NCBI RefSeq assembly: GCF_900625095.1
Contig: NZ_LR130760.1
Location: forward strand, 1,853,455-1,917,454
Reading direction: 5' to 3'
DNA length: 64,000 nt
From: Acinetobacter ihumii
Lineage (GTDB): Bacteria; Pseudomonadota; Gammaproteobacteria; Pseudomonadales; Moraxellaceae
Under the pieces are notes generated by a model that made no database searches, was not told the origin of the DNA, and saw only the letters and a list, made by a program, of their open reading frames with translations. Shown here one piece after another: positions 36,841 to 48,901 of the stretch (position 1 is the stretch's first letter; every line of letters begins with the position of its first letter). The position numbers were made by a program, and so were the translations under genes.

Positions 36841-38202
36841 TTATTGCGATTTATAAGTTAACCATTGATTCAGTTCAATTAAATCATTTTCATTTAACTG
36901 CCCAACCGCAGACTTTAATTTTAGTACATTTAAGATATAGTCATATTGAGCATTTAAAAAATCTTGCTTGGCATTAAATGCATTACGTTGCGCCAACAAA
37001 ACATCCACCATGGTTTTTAGACCTTCACTATAACTAGCTTGAGATGCGCGCGACACCAGATCAGCCGAATCGAGCGCAGCTTTACGTGCCTGCAACTTGG
37101 CCTGATCCGTTTGTACTTGCATAAAGGCTTGTTTAACTTCAATATTTGCATTACGTTTTGCAGCATCCAGTTCTGCTTGTGCTTTGGCAGCTTCTACTGC
37201 TGCTTTTTTGATTGAAGTTCGGGTGCGCCCACCATTAAAGATATTCCAGTTCATTTCAACCCCGATCTGATCGAATTTTCCATCATTAGAAATCAGGGTT
37301 TCTGGGGTTTGTTTGGTGTAACCATAAGCAGCAACTGCTTCAATCTGTGGATAAAGTGCTGCCTTTTCCACACGTTGACCATCTTCTGCATACTGCCTTT
37401 GTAATCTGGCTTGCTGAATTGCCAAATTTTGGCTTTGTGCTAAGTTGATCCAATCTTCTACAGAAGCTGGATATGGTTTTTGAAATTGAAAATCATCCGA
37501 CAGTACTGCCAGTTTTTCATTTTGATTTTGACCAATAAACTGCGCCAGCTTTTCTTGTGCCAGCATGAGTTGTACCTGCCCTCCAATGCGATTGGCTCGG
37601 GCATTTTGATACTGGGCATCCGCTTCACTGACATCACTACGTGCGACCAAACCTTCTTTAAGCTTGGCATTCATCATATTGGTTTGTTCCAGCAGCGCTT
37701 TTTCTTCTTGCAGATAAGCCGCAGTTAAGGATTGTTGACGCAAAACATCAAAATAGGCTTGTGCGACATTGAAGACATGTTGTTGCTTTTGAAGTTTTAA
37801 CGTGACTTCACTCAGTAGCACCGAAGTTTTAACCTGTTTATAGCCTTCCCAAGCATCGATGCGAAATAAAGGCTGACGTGCATTGATTGCGATTTGTTTC
37901 TGTGTCGACGTATCACTGACTAAAGCATTTGAAAACTCTTCTGAACCTTCAAATCCATCCAAATCAGTTTGTTTGGTACTTTGATGGTTACGGGTAATAT
38001 TGCCTGCGATGGTCACTGTAGGCAGCAAGTTGCCTGTAGCTAGACCCAGATTCAGTTTATCTGCTTCGAACTGATAAATATTGGCCTGCCATGCAGGATC
38101 ATTTTTTTTGGCACGATCATAAGCTTGTACCAAATCCAGTGCAAAGCTGGACATGGAAACACTACATAAACTGGTTATCAGCAGTATTTTTTTTATGGTC
38201 AT
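36841..38202 (-). CDS. tolC: TolC-family outer-membrane efflux protein
   Basis: The 453-residue product has a Sec signal peptide (ending SMSSFA) and two repeats of the outer-membrane efflux (OEP) domain with long alpha-helical tunnel segments, LVQAYDRAKKNDPAWQA near the start and YSEGLKTMVDVLLAQRNAFNA near the end. It is the TolC type (type I secretion and multidrug efflux exit duct) rather than an AdeC-like lipoprotein, as no lipobox is present. It is a single gene without adjacent inner-membrane pump or adaptor genes, as usual for TolC. Confidence 0.88.
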   Translation of the reverse strand: MTIKKILLITSLCSVSMSSFALDLVQAYDRAKKNDPAWQANIYQFEADKLNLGLATGNLLPTVTIAGNITRNHQSTKQTDLDGFEGSEEFSNALVSDTSTQKQIAINARQPLFRIDAWEGYKQVKTSVLLSEVTLKLQKQQHVFNVAQAYFDVLRQQSLTAAYLQEEKALLEQTNMMNAKLKEGLVARSDVSEADAQYQNARANRIGGQVQLMLAQEKLAQFIGQNQNEKLAVLSDDFQFQKPYPASVEDWINLAQSQNLAIQQARLQRQYAEDGQRVEKAALYPQIEAVAAYGYTKQTPETLISNDGKFDQIGVEMNWNIFNGGRTRTSIKKAAVEAAKAQAELDAAKRNANIEVKQAFMQVQTDQAKLQARKAALDSADLVSRASQASYSEGLKTMVDVLLAQRNAFNAKQDFLNAQYDYILNVLKLKSAVGQLNENDLIELNQWLTYKSQ

Positions 38203-38529
38203 GAAACTGGTATCAATCCTAAAAGTTGCCCACTTAGACTAAGAAAAATGAATTAAAAATACAATCCGTAGCGTGTGGGGAATTGTAGATCAACTTATGA
38301 AAATGGATAAAAATAGCGTTTCCTCAGCATTCATCCCTCGACTAACATCAGCAAATACCAAGCTCATCAATAAAAAAGAATAACGATAAGAAGCAGCAAT
38401 ATATTCTTACGTTTATAAAGAGCATCATGAACTGAAAAAAGAAAGAACTGCTCCATTCAAAGTTTCTAGTACGGATCAACATTGTTGATCCGTAAAAACC
38501 AAATGAAATGCAGTTCCTTGAAGAATTAT
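38203..38529. other. Intergenic region between tolC and the Tat gene pair
   Basis: About 327 bases with no credible ORF. It holds the promoter side of tolC on the right-to-left strand and a perfect hairpin near its right end (38471-38493). No other recognisable signal was seen. Confidence 0.5.
38471..38493 (-). terminator. Perfect 10-pair hairpin after the Tat gene pair
   Basis: ACGGATCAAC, loop ATT, GTTGATCCGT lies 37 bases after the second Tat gene. On the minus strand a T-run precedes rather than follows the stem, so it is not a textbook terminator; it may stabilise the 3' end or bind a protein. Confidence 0.45.
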
Positions 38530-39312
38530 TTAACCGTTCGGATATTGCTCAGTCATTAACTGCATTCGTAACATGCCCAATCGTGTCGCTAAAGTAGTTA
38601 AAATATACAAGTCCCGTTTACGGTTATTTTTTGGTAAGCAAAGCACATCATACTCCATCGGCATTTTCATATCGACTGGAGCAGCCGCTTGTATGCCTTT
38701 TATCTTGGAAATATCGACTGCCAGAGCTTGTTGATCTACATGTGTAACCACGGCGACATTGCCAAGGGCCTTAGCAGAACCTGCTTTCAAAATAATGGCA
38801 GATATAACTTCATCAAGTGTCGCAATTGTGGTTCCTGCACTTGTTACTTTTGGCATACCAATCGTACTGACTTTACCACTGTCGAAGCGATATTTAGTTT
38901 TTAGAACAGATGCGACTTCCCACTGTGCATAAATCGGTGCCTGTGTTGCCTGATAAAGTATATATACAGCATCTGCAATCTGTTCATTAATTGGACCTGA
39001 TTCTGGCATGGCAAGAGGGTCCAGTGGCGCACGATATCCAAAACTGTACGCCACAATGGTTTGAATTGATTTAGTATCAATAGTCGGTACTATCCAGTTA
39101 AATAATGTACTCAGTAAATATTGAGTTTCTGTGTTTGCTAGAGTGGCATCATTCAATTCAGTTGTTAGTTTTGACAACATTTGACGCTGTAATTCTGCAT
39201 CTGAAATAACCAAAGGTACATTACTGGCGAAAGTATGGCGACCTAAAGCGCATAGACCTATTAAAGATGGTGTTAAGGTCATAAACTGGCGACGTGAAAG
39301 CATAATTTTCAT
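38530..39312 (-). CDS. Tat-exported protein of unknown function (paralogue B)
   Basis: I do not recognise a named family. The product (260 residues from ATG 39312; frame opens at 39321) has a twin-arginine signal SRRQFMTLTPSLIGLCALG with a likely cleavage near TFAS. The mature part is mixed alpha/beta and is a full-length paralogue of the gene just upstream: shared blocks include TIVAYSFGYR, SGPINEQIADAVYILYQ, IYAQWEV and ALGNVAVV, and both end QxYPN. Order of strand-helix blocks loosely recalls DUF218 (YdcF/SanA-like) proteins, an unproven idea. GGGA lies a few bases before the ATG. Confidence 0.7.
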   Translation of the reverse strand: MKIMLSRRQFMTLTPSLIGLCALGRHTFASNVPLVISDAELQRQMLSKLTTELNDATLANTETQYLLSTLFNWIVPTIDTKSIQTIVAYSFGYRAPLDPLAMPESGPINEQIADAVYILYQATQAPIYAQWEVASVLKTKYRFDSGKVSTIGMPKVTSAGTTIATLDEVISAIILKAGSAKALGNVAVVTHVDQQALAVDISKIKGIQAAAPVDMKMPMEYDVLCLPKNNRKRDLYILTTLATRLGMLRMQLMTEQYPNG

Positions 39313-39326
39313 TAGTCCCAAATAGG

Positions 39327-40157
39327 TTAGTCGTTAGGATAAGTCTGGTTGACGAGTAGATTAATCTGGCTATACATTTGGGCATACATGTCGTGGACCA
39401 GATATAAACTACGACTACGTGTCCAAGGTTGCCCTGACTCTGGATCATAGATTACAGGTAATGCAACCTCCTGAACGACACTGGCATTCATGCCACGAAG
39501 TTTGGATGTTAAAATACATCGCTTGGAGTGGTCACGGTGTCCAACCACAGCAACATTTCCAAGCGCTGAAGCGCCGCCAACCAACTTAATAATTGCAGAT
39601 GCAACATCATCAGTATTTAAATAAACAATACTACCATCAGGGGCGACAATAGGTTCTATAGACGTTAAAACATCTGAACCTAAGTTATATTTGGCGACTA
39701 GAAAACGTGCAATTTCCCATTGTGCATAAATCTTGACGGGTTTTAGTTGATAAATCTGATAAATAGTATCAGCAAGTGCTTCATTTACAGGTCCTGGATC
39801 AGGCATTGCTGATTGATTAGCGCCAGTACTAGGTGTATTCCCACTAGCTGCATTGGGACGGTTACCAAAGGCATAAGCTACAATAGAATTAATTTTTGTC
39901 GCAGCAATCATTGGTAGCTCCCAAGAAAAGCAAACATCCATTAGCGTTGTAGCAAGCTGACCAGCTAAAAATGAGTCACCTAGTTGAGTACCTAATTTAG
40001 CTGCCATTTGCTCGTGTAAATTGGCATCGTTAACAGGTACAGATATTTCCTCATTTGATTCACTGTTATCGTTACAGCCACTGAGCAGGGCTACCCCAGC
40101 CAAAGCCGAGCCAAGAGCCAGAAACTCTCGACGATTGTTACCCGTTAGATCAGTCAT
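39327..40157 (-). CDS. Tat-exported lipoprotein of unknown function (paralogue A)
   Basis: The 276-residue product starts with NRREFLALGSALAG and a lipobox LLSGC (Cys28), so it is predicted to be a Tat substrate and lipoprotein. The mature part parallels paralogue B along its length: SIVAYAFGNR (91-100), DPGPVNEALADTIYQIYQL (120-138), IYAQWEIARFLVAKY (143-157) and ALGNVAVVGHRDH (198-210). It is first of a two-gene unit with a gap of about 14 bases. The His-rich VVGHRDH region might be a site, as in DUF218 proteins, but this is inference. No redox partner gene is adjacent. Confidence 0.7.
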   Translation of the reverse strand: MTDLTGNNRREFLALGSALAGVALLSGCNDNSESNEEISVPVNDANLHEQMAAKLGTQLGDSFLAGQLATTLMDVCFSWELPMIAATKINSIVAYAFGNRPNAASGNTPSTGANQSAMPDPGPVNEALADTIYQIYQLKPVKIYAQWEIARFLVAKYNLGSDVLTSIEPIVAPDGSIVYLNTDDVASAIIKLVGGASALGNVAVVGHRDHSKRCILTSKLRGMNASVVQEVALPVIYDPESGQPWTRSRSLYLVHDMYAQMYSQINLLVNQTYPND

Positions 40158-40498
40158 AACTTGCTTTACCTTTTAAATATTGTTGAATCGTGGTGATAAA
40201 AAATTCATCTTTAAATTCGAAATAAAGATCTCATTTCGGTTTACTTAGAAAATTTTTTTATAAGCAGATACTTTTATACAACCTTCTAAAATCATGAAAT
40301 GAGGCTCATATCTAAGCGCTTAAAATTTTTAGAAAATCTAAAGGGGGTTGGTTGCAATGTGATGACAATGACGGATATTTAGGTCGTATTTATACTTTTT
40401 ACTCTCAGCCTTGTAACCATACGCAGAATATTACTTAATCAATACTTTTTATTTCTATATCGCTTGTAGCGCATTAATCCATGTTAGTATTGAAGCAT
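40158..40498. other. Divergent intergenic region between the Tat genes and the thiC riboswitch
   Basis: About 340 AT-rich bases carrying the promoters of the leftward Tat pair and of the rightward thiC leader (a possible -10 TTAGTAT near 40484). No ORF or strong repeat was seen. Confidence 0.5.
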
Positions 40499-40618
40499 GC
40501 TTGACGGAGCGCGAGTAAGCACTCGCTGAGATTGGGTAAAGTTGTTCAATCGTTTGAATATCTTTGATCCCAAGTACCGTTGAACCTGATCAGGTTAAAA
40601 CCTGCGTAGGAATCAAGC
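40499..40618 (+). promoter_or_regulatory. TPP riboswitch (THI element) of thiC
   Basis: The element contains the two conserved THI-box cores: CTGAGATTGGGT near 40526 and GAACCTGATCAGGTTAAAAC then CTGCGTAGG near 40581-40610. The closing stem pairs GCTTGA (40499-40504) with TCAAGC (40613-40618). It sits 100 bases before thiC. Thiamine pyrophosphate binding should reduce thiC expression, as in other gamma-proteobacteria. Confidence 0.95.
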
Positions 40619-40693
40619 CATCTAAGAAACTTATATATTTGATTTATCTCATACGATAATTTTATTTTCGTTTTTTGGTTGCTTGATTCGTAA

Positions 40694-42634
<1,941 letters not shown>

Positions 42635-42673
42635 TTTTTTAAAAAAAATATTGTCTTTCAGTTGATCTCGGTT

Positions 42674-42699
42674 AGGATGAAATGAATCTATTTCATCCT
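42674..42699 (+). repeat. Perfect hairpin directly before nudF
   Basis: AGGATGAAAT, loop GAATCT, ATTTCATCCT forms a perfect ten-pair stem ending ten bases before the nudF ATG. The only SD-like AGGA near the start lies in its 5' arm, and no U-run follows. Confidence 0.6.
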
Positions 42700-42709
42700 G
42701 ATCAAAGTT

Positions 42710-43330
42710 ATGACAATTGTTGAACGTGCTACTTTTTCTCATGAAGATGTCAAAATCAATTCCCGTGAATCTCTATTTCAGGGATTTGTACAGGTTGAAA
42801 AAGTCGGTCTACAACATCGTCTGTTTGGTCAAACAGGGTATATTCCAGAAATTCAAAGAGAACTCATTCAGCGCAAGACAGCAGCAGGCGTTCTCATTTA
42901 TAATGACCAACAACAACGGTTTGCATTAATTGAACAATTCCGTGTCGGCGCACTGGATGATCCCGACTCTCCATGGCAGCTTGAGATTATTGCGGGTGTT
43001 CTGGATGGTCAGGAATCCCCTGAAAACTGTATTCGCCGTGAAAGTCTAGAAGAATCAGGCTGTGAAATTGAGACCTTGCAGCATTTATTCAGCTTTTATC
43101 CATCGGCTGGGGCATGCTCTGAAGTTTTTCATCTGTATGCCGCACAGGCTCAATTGCCTGAACATGGTGGGGTACATGGCGTAGCAGGTGAAGGAGAAAA
43201 CATTCAACTGCACATATTTAATTATGCGCAACTCGATGCCTTATTTGCACATGGGCGTTTAAGAAATGCGCCAGTGATCATGGCATTACAATGGTTACAT
43301 CAAAAAATTAAAAATGACAAAAGATTTTAA
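42710..43330 (+). CDS. nudF: ADP-ribose pyrophosphatase (Nudix)
   Basis: The 206-residue product carries a Nudix box, GVLDGQESPENCIRRESLEE then SG, and an ADP-ribose-type N-terminal extension (LFQGFVQVEKVGLQHRLFG). A Tyr/Pro pair after the box (SFYPSAGACSE) is typical of ADP-ribose hydrolases. It precedes cpdA, the conserved nudF-cpdA neighbourhood, with a ten-base gap. No clear free Shine-Dalgarno is seen; a hairpin occupies that space. Confidence 0.93.
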   Translation: MTIVERATFSHEDVKINSRESLFQGFVQVEKVGLQHRLFGQTGYIPEIQRELIQRKTAAGVLIYNDQQQRFALIEQFRVGALDDPDSPWQLEIIAGVLDGQESPENCIRRESLEESGCEIETLQHLFSFYPSAGACSEVFHLYAAQAQLPEHGGVHGVAGEGENIQLHIFNYAQLDALFAHGRLRNAPVIMALQWLHQKIKNDKRF

Positions 43331-43340
43331 GGGGTAATAC

Positions 43341-44153
43341 GTGGCTTTTCAGGTTGCACCATTTTCAGCACAAGAATATGTCCTGATCCAGATTACGGAC
43401 ACCCATTTGCTCGAACAACCTGAGCACGAATTTGTGGGGATGAATCCTGAGCAAAGTTTTCATCAGGTGATCCAACACATTCAAGATCATTATCCTCAGG
43501 CCGATATGATTATTCATACAGGCGATCTGGCTCAAGCTCCTAAAGCTCGAACCTATCATCGTTATCTGGAGTTTATGCAAGCACTGGGAATTCCTTTTTT
43601 TCAGACGCCAGGCAATCATGATGATCAACAATATTTTCCATTTCATGCGGCACATGCACAGCAACCTACACTGATTCAGCTTGGCAACTGGCGCATCATT
43701 TTACTGAATAGTGCACTGAGTGATCATATCGATGGATGGATCTCGGATACCCAATTGGAGCAATTGACTGCATTGCTCACAGCGCATGCAGAGCATCCGA
43801 CCATTCTCGCCTGTCATCATCATTTATTTGAAATGCACTCCAAATGGATTGATCAGCATAAGCTCAAAAACAGTCAAAATATTTTTGCAGCACTTGAACC
43901 ATTTAAACAAATTAAGGCCATCGTGTATGGTCATGTCCACCAACATTCTCAAAACTTCTGGCAGCATATTGAATGTTTGTCTACACCTTCAACCTGTGTG
44001 CAGTTTAAACCGCTCAGTGAGCAGTTTGCACTGGATCCGATTGCACCGGGTTATCGTGTGATTAAGCTCAAACCGAATGGTGAATTTGAAAGCCACGTTC
44101 ATCGTCTGGAAAATGAGATTCAGAACATAAATACTGAAATATCAGGCTACTAA
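43341..44153 (+). CDS. cpdA: 3',5'-cyclic-AMP phosphodiesterase CpdA
   Basis: The 270-residue metallophosphoesterase has the motifs ITDTHL (D-x-H), IHTGDLAQ (GD), TPGNHDD (GNHD), a later CHHHLF and YGHVHQH (GH-x-H), which together bind the two-metal centre. In gamma-proteobacteria with this length and location after nudF it is the cAMP phosphodiesterase. The start is GTG (43341) with AAGGGG six bases upstream, overlapping the nudF stop region. Confidence 0.92.
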   Translation: MAFQVAPFSAQEYVLIQITDTHLLEQPEHEFVGMNPEQSFHQVIQHIQDHYPQADMIIHTGDLAQAPKARTYHRYLEFMQALGIPFFQTPGNHDDQQYFPFHAAHAQQPTLIQLGNWRIILLNSALSDHIDGWISDTQLEQLTALLTAHAEHPTILACHHHLFEMHSKWIDQHKLKNSQNIFAALEPFKQIKAIVYGHVHQHSQNFWQHIECLSTPSTCVQFKPLSEQFALDPIAPGYRVIKLKPNGEFESHVHRLENEIQNINTEISGY

Positions 44154-44305
44154 GCTTTTATTTTTTGGGGTTTGGCTTGTATTGCACCAGCGATAGAAAA
44201 TCTTTGCAACGAAATCCCATGAAAGATGACTATCATCTTGCAAAAAAAATCTATATGATGACGACCCCGATCGAAAATACGCCGACGGGATGGAATAAAA
44301 AACAC

Positions 44306-44335
44306 TTGCATACCACCATATTTTTTGCGTATAGA
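44306..44335 (+). promoter_or_regulatory. Putative dksA promoter
   Basis: TTGCAT (44306-44311), an 18-base spacer and TATAGA (44330-44335) form a reasonable sigma-70 promoter about 30 bases before the dksA start. Confidence 0.5.
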
Positions 44336-44364
44336 TAGTACGTGTATGATGAGGAATGCCCTAT

Positions 44365-44898
44365 ATGGCGAATGACAACCAAAACCAAGTCTTGGACGAA
44401 AACACTGATGTTTTAGACGGTGATAAAACCGCGGCAAAACGTGCGCGTAAACCAAAGCCAAAGGCTGCTGAAGGGGGCACCACTGCAAGTTTATTTGGTA
44501 TTGAACCTTATCAACCAAAGAAAAATGAAGAATATATGTCGGATGGGCAACTTGAGCACTTCCGTAAAATTCTACAGGCGTGGAAAGCTGAATTGATGTC
44601 TGAAGTTGACCGCACCCTGAACACCATGCAGGATGAGTCTACAGCTCTGCCAGATGTCAATGACCGCGCGACGCAAGAAGAAGAATTTGCAATTGAACTG
44701 CGTACTCGTGACCGTGAACGTAAACTGATTCGTAAAATCGAGCAATCGCTAGAAGATATCAAATCAGGTGATTACGGCTACTGTGAAACCTGTGGTATTG
44801 AAATTGGTTTGCGTCGTCTTGAAGCACGTCCAACCGCAACTCAATGTATTGACTGCAAAACACTTGCTGAAATCAAAGAGAAGCAAAATAACGGTTAA
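44365..44898 (+). CDS. dksA: RNA polymerase-binding transcription factor DksA
   Basis: The product of about 177 residues has the coiled-coil tip DVNDRATQEEEF (DxxDxA motif reaching the polymerase secondary channel) and the zinc finger CETCGIEIG...CIDC. With ppGpp it represses rRNA promoters. It carries an extra Lys/Ala-rich N-terminal stretch of about 30 residues compared with E. coli. MANDNQNQ at 44365 is preferred because GAGGA is too close to the upstream ATG (44356). gluQ follows, the conserved dksA-gluQ pair. Confidence 0.96.
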   Translation: MANDNQNQVLDENTDVLDGDKTAAKRARKPKPKAAEGGTTASLFGIEPYQPKKNEEYMSDGQLEHFRKILQAWKAELMSEVDRTLNTMQDESTALPDVNDRATQEEEFAIELRTRDRERKLIRKIEQSLEDIKSGDYGYCETCGIEIGLRRLEARPTATQCIDCKTLAEIKEKQNNG

Positions 44899-44906
44899 TT
44901 TTGACC

Positions 44907-45842
44907 GTGAATGATTCCTTCGCTGAGCATGGCTCGGTTCTTGTAGAGGGGCGAAACAGTATTTCTGATGTTTCGCCTACTCACTACTCAGGGCGTTTTG
45001 CGCCTTCTCCAACAGGACCATTGCACTTTGGTTCATTGATGACTGCGGTCGCCAGCTATTGTGATGCAAAATCACAGCATGGCAGCTGGTTGGTTCGTAT
45101 CGAAGACACCGACATTCCGCGCATCTTTCCCAATAGTGAAACACATATTTTAAAAAGTATTGAAGCCTTTGGTTTTGAGCCCGATGCCGAGATCATTTTT
45201 CAACGTCAGCGTTTATCTATTTATGAACAGGTCATTGAGCAACTAAGACAGCAACATTGGGTCTATGCCTGTCAATGTACCCGAAAGATGCTGGGTTCCA
45301 ATGCCATTTATCAAGGGACTTGTCGTGACCTTGATTTAGACTTTCAGGATCAGGCGATTCGGGTCAAAGTCAGTGACGAACTGATCTGTTTTGAAGATCG
45401 TTTGCAAGGTCGACATTGTAGTAACTTGCAACACGATTTAGGCGATTTTGTGCTCAAACGCCGTGATGGCATTATTAATTATCAACTGGCAGTGGTCGTG
45501 GATGATTATTTGCAGGGCATTACCCATGTGGTACGTGGTGCAGATTTACTGGACAATACTGAGCGTCAAATCTGGCTAGGTCATTTACTAGGCTATCCAC
45601 GTTTAAGTTATATGCATTTGCCGCTCGCCATGAATGCCAGTGGTCAAAAACTGTCTAAACAAAATCTGGCACAGGCACTGGATTTAAAACAGGCACCATT
45701 ATTATTATCACAAGCCATTCAGGCATTGCAGCAACCTGCAGTTGAGCTAGATACTCCTTCAAATATGCTCAAACAAGCCATTGTACAATGGAACATTGCA
45801 CATATTCCAAAGCAAACCGAGTTGGCTGGAACTTATTTTTAG
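44907..45842 (+). CDS. gluQ: Glutamyl-Q tRNA(Asp) synthetase
   Basis: The product of about 311 residues has the class I HIGH-like motif PSPTGPLHFGSL and the KMSKS-like KLSKQN, with a zinc-type CQCTRKML...GTCRD, but lacks the anticodon-binding domain of GltX. GluQ attaches glutamate to queuosine at the wobble base of tRNA(Asp). The frame opens with TTG at 44901, three bases after dksA; GTG at 44907 is equally possible. The 30-residue stretch before the HIGH motif is unusually long. Confidence 0.93.
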   Translation: MNDSFAEHGSVLVEGRNSISDVSPTHYSGRFAPSPTGPLHFGSLMTAVASYCDAKSQHGSWLVRIEDTDIPRIFPNSETHILKSIEAFGFEPDAEIIFQRQRLSIYEQVIEQLRQQHWVYACQCTRKMLGSNAIYQGTCRDLDLDFQDQAIRVKVSDELICFEDRLQGRHCSNLQHDLGDFVLKRRDGIINYQLAVVVDDYLQGITHVVRGADLLDNTERQIWLGHLLGYPRLSYMHLPLAMNASGQKLSKQNLAQALDLKQAPLLLSQAIQALQQPAVELDTPSNMLKQAIVQWNIAHIPKQTELAGTYF

Positions 45843-45847
45843 TGCAT

Positions 45848-45872
45848 AAAAAACCCAGATTTTCATCTGGGT
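45848..45872 (-). terminator. Terminator of ftsW
   Basis: On the minus strand ACCCAGAT, loop GAAA, ATCTGGGT is followed by six T, about 20 bases after ftsW. The plus-strand side lacks a U-run, so it serves the leftward ftsW transcript more than gluQ. Confidence 0.85.
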
Positions 45873-45891
45873 AAACTCTTAATTTAAATAA

Positions 45892-47088
45892 TTAGAAGTT
45901 CGATTCTTCACGATCAGGATTAAGCTCTTGTGTTGAAGCATCAATTTTAAGTACTAAACTAATCATGGCAGCACACATCATTAATGAGGTTCCCCCATAA
46001 CTAATAAATGGCAGGGTTAAACCTTTGGTGGGCATCAAACCCATGTTCATGCCTGCATTAACAATGATCTGAAGTAGAAAAATAATACTGATCCCATATG
46101 CCAGATATCCTGCACGTAAAAAATTATGCCTTAAGGCACGGTGACCAATCTTGATACAACAGGTGAGCATACCAAAGGATAAAAGCAGGACAATTGAAAT
46201 TCCAACAAACCCAAATTCCTCCCCCAATACAGCCAGCATAAAGTCAGTATGTGCTTCGGGTAAATAAGAAAGTTTTTGAACACTATGCCCTAATCCTGTT
46301 CCAAACCATTCACCACGCCCAAATGCCATCAGTGCATTGGAAAGTTGATAACCCGTCCCAAGTGGGTCAGCCCATGGATTGGTAAATGACATGGCACGTG
46401 CTAAACGATACGGCTCAAATAAAATCAGGAAACCAATCCCCATGACGACTGCGCCGAGCATAATCGCAAACTGGGTAGGCGGTGCACCAGCCAAAAAGAA
46501 AATGCCGACCATCATTAACACAATCACCACTGTCGCGCCTAAGTCAGGCTCTGCAATGATCAAACCGACGGTAATCGCCATAATACCACTCAGTCGCACC
46601 AAGCCTTTCCAGTGCGTTCGGACTTCTTTGGCACGGCGTACCACATAATCTGCAGTAAAAATTGCCATCATGACTTTTGCCACTTCGGTTGGCTGCAAGG
46701 TAAAACCTGCCAGTCTAATCCAGCGTTTGGAGCCATTGACCTCAGCACCAATCACCAAAACTGCCAGTAACAGCACAATCGTGATCAGCCATAAAGGAAA
46801 CGTGTTTCTAAACCAGAGATTGAGCGGAACCTTATACACCAGATATGCAATGATGGCTGCGCTGGCAATGGAAATCGCATGGCGCACCACATAGTGAAAT
46901 GGATTTTCATGCATATATTCAGCATAGGGCATGGAAGCAGAGGCCACCATGACCGAACCAATACACAGTAAACACACCACGCAGAAAATTAGTACATTTC
47001 TGGCAGTCATTTCTGCAGGAAATTTGGGAATCCAGCGGTCATACCACTGATTAATTTTCGTTATGGTTGTCTGAGCAAAGCCAGCCAT
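45892..47088 (-). CDS. ftsW: Septal peptidoglycan glycosyltransferase FtsW
   Basis: The 398-residue SEDS-family protein has about ten membrane helices and the family motifs VNGSKRWI, QPTEVAKVM, EAHTDFMLAVLGEE and GLTLPFISYGGTS. It polymerises septal glycan from lipid II together with FtsI. It lies 27 bases after murD, an arrangement retained from the dcw cluster although the other members are elsewhere. Confidence 0.96.
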   Translation of the reverse strand: MAGFAQTTITKINQWYDRWIPKFPAEMTARNVLIFCVVCLLCIGSVMVASASMPYAEYMHENPFHYVVRHAISIASAAIIAYLVYKVPLNLWFRNTFPLWLITIVLLLAVLVIGAEVNGSKRWIRLAGFTLQPTEVAKVMMAIFTADYVVRRAKEVRTHWKGLVRLSGIMAITVGLIIAEPDLGATVVIVLMMVGIFFLAGAPPTQFAIMLGAVVMGIGFLILFEPYRLARAMSFTNPWADPLGTGYQLSNALMAFGRGEWFGTGLGHSVQKLSYLPEAHTDFMLAVLGEEFGFVGISIVLLLSFGMLTCCIKIGHRALRHNFLRAGYLAYGISIIFLLQIIVNAGMNMGLMPTKGLTLPFISYGGTSLMMCAAMISLVLKIDASTQELNPDREESNF

Positions 47089-47114
47089 CGCATATTCCTT
47101 ATTTTTTGTTCTGA

Positions 47115-48530
<1,416 letters not shown>

Positions 48531-48570
48531 TCAGTTTTCAGCTTATTCATCGTTTTTTGTGTCAGCGCGT

Positions 48571-48599
48571 AAAAAAAGCCATCAATTTGACGGCTTTTT
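48571..48599 (-). terminator. Terminator of the feo operon
   Basis: On the minus strand AAAAAGCC and GGCTTTTTTT flank an inner TCAA/TTGA pairing, giving a strong stem with a U-run about 21 bases after the small Cys-rich gene. Confidence 0.85.
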
Positions 48600-48619
48600 A
48601 GACATTTTAGCTGAAATGC

Positions 48620-48871
48620 TTAATTCCACTTCACAGGTTTAACTTCAACATTTTTGCTGATTGGCTTGTCATCGACCGAACAGCCACAACCGCCTGCACA
48701 ACCTGATGCTATTTTGGGTTTCAAGCATTGAGACAATCGCTGCCAGCCGTGCTGCTCACAAAAGATCGACATTTTGGAAAAAACGGAATTTGATGTTTTT
48801 GGAAATACTTTTTTAAATACAACCACTGCACTCCAAATCACCAATACCGCAATAATCAAATATTCAATCAT
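48620..48871 (-). CDS. FeoB-associated small Cys-rich membrane protein (DUF6587-like)
   Basis: The 83-residue product has one N-terminal membrane helix (EYLIIAVLVIWSAVVVFKKVF), a basic cytoplasmic stretch and a Cys cluster CAGGCGCS near residue 60. It follows feoB by 30 bases, and its layout matches the small FeoB-associated proteins that replace FeoC in many bacteria. I recall similar proteins after feoB in Acinetobacter named DUF6587. A role in FeoB function or metal sensing is inferred. Confidence 0.75.
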   Translation of the reverse strand: MIEYLIIAVLVIWSAVVVFKKVFPKTSNSVFSKMSIFCEQHGWQRLSQCLKPKIASGCAGGCGCSVDDKPISKNVEVKPVKWN

Positions 48872-48901
48872 TTCAGCCTCCGTTAGGCGTAGACATACGC
48901 C

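Noticed and set aside
44150..44518. 122-codon leftward ORF before and over the dksA start
   Set aside because: It is antisense to the dksA promoter and 5' end, has no recognisable domain, and the dksA frame is certain.
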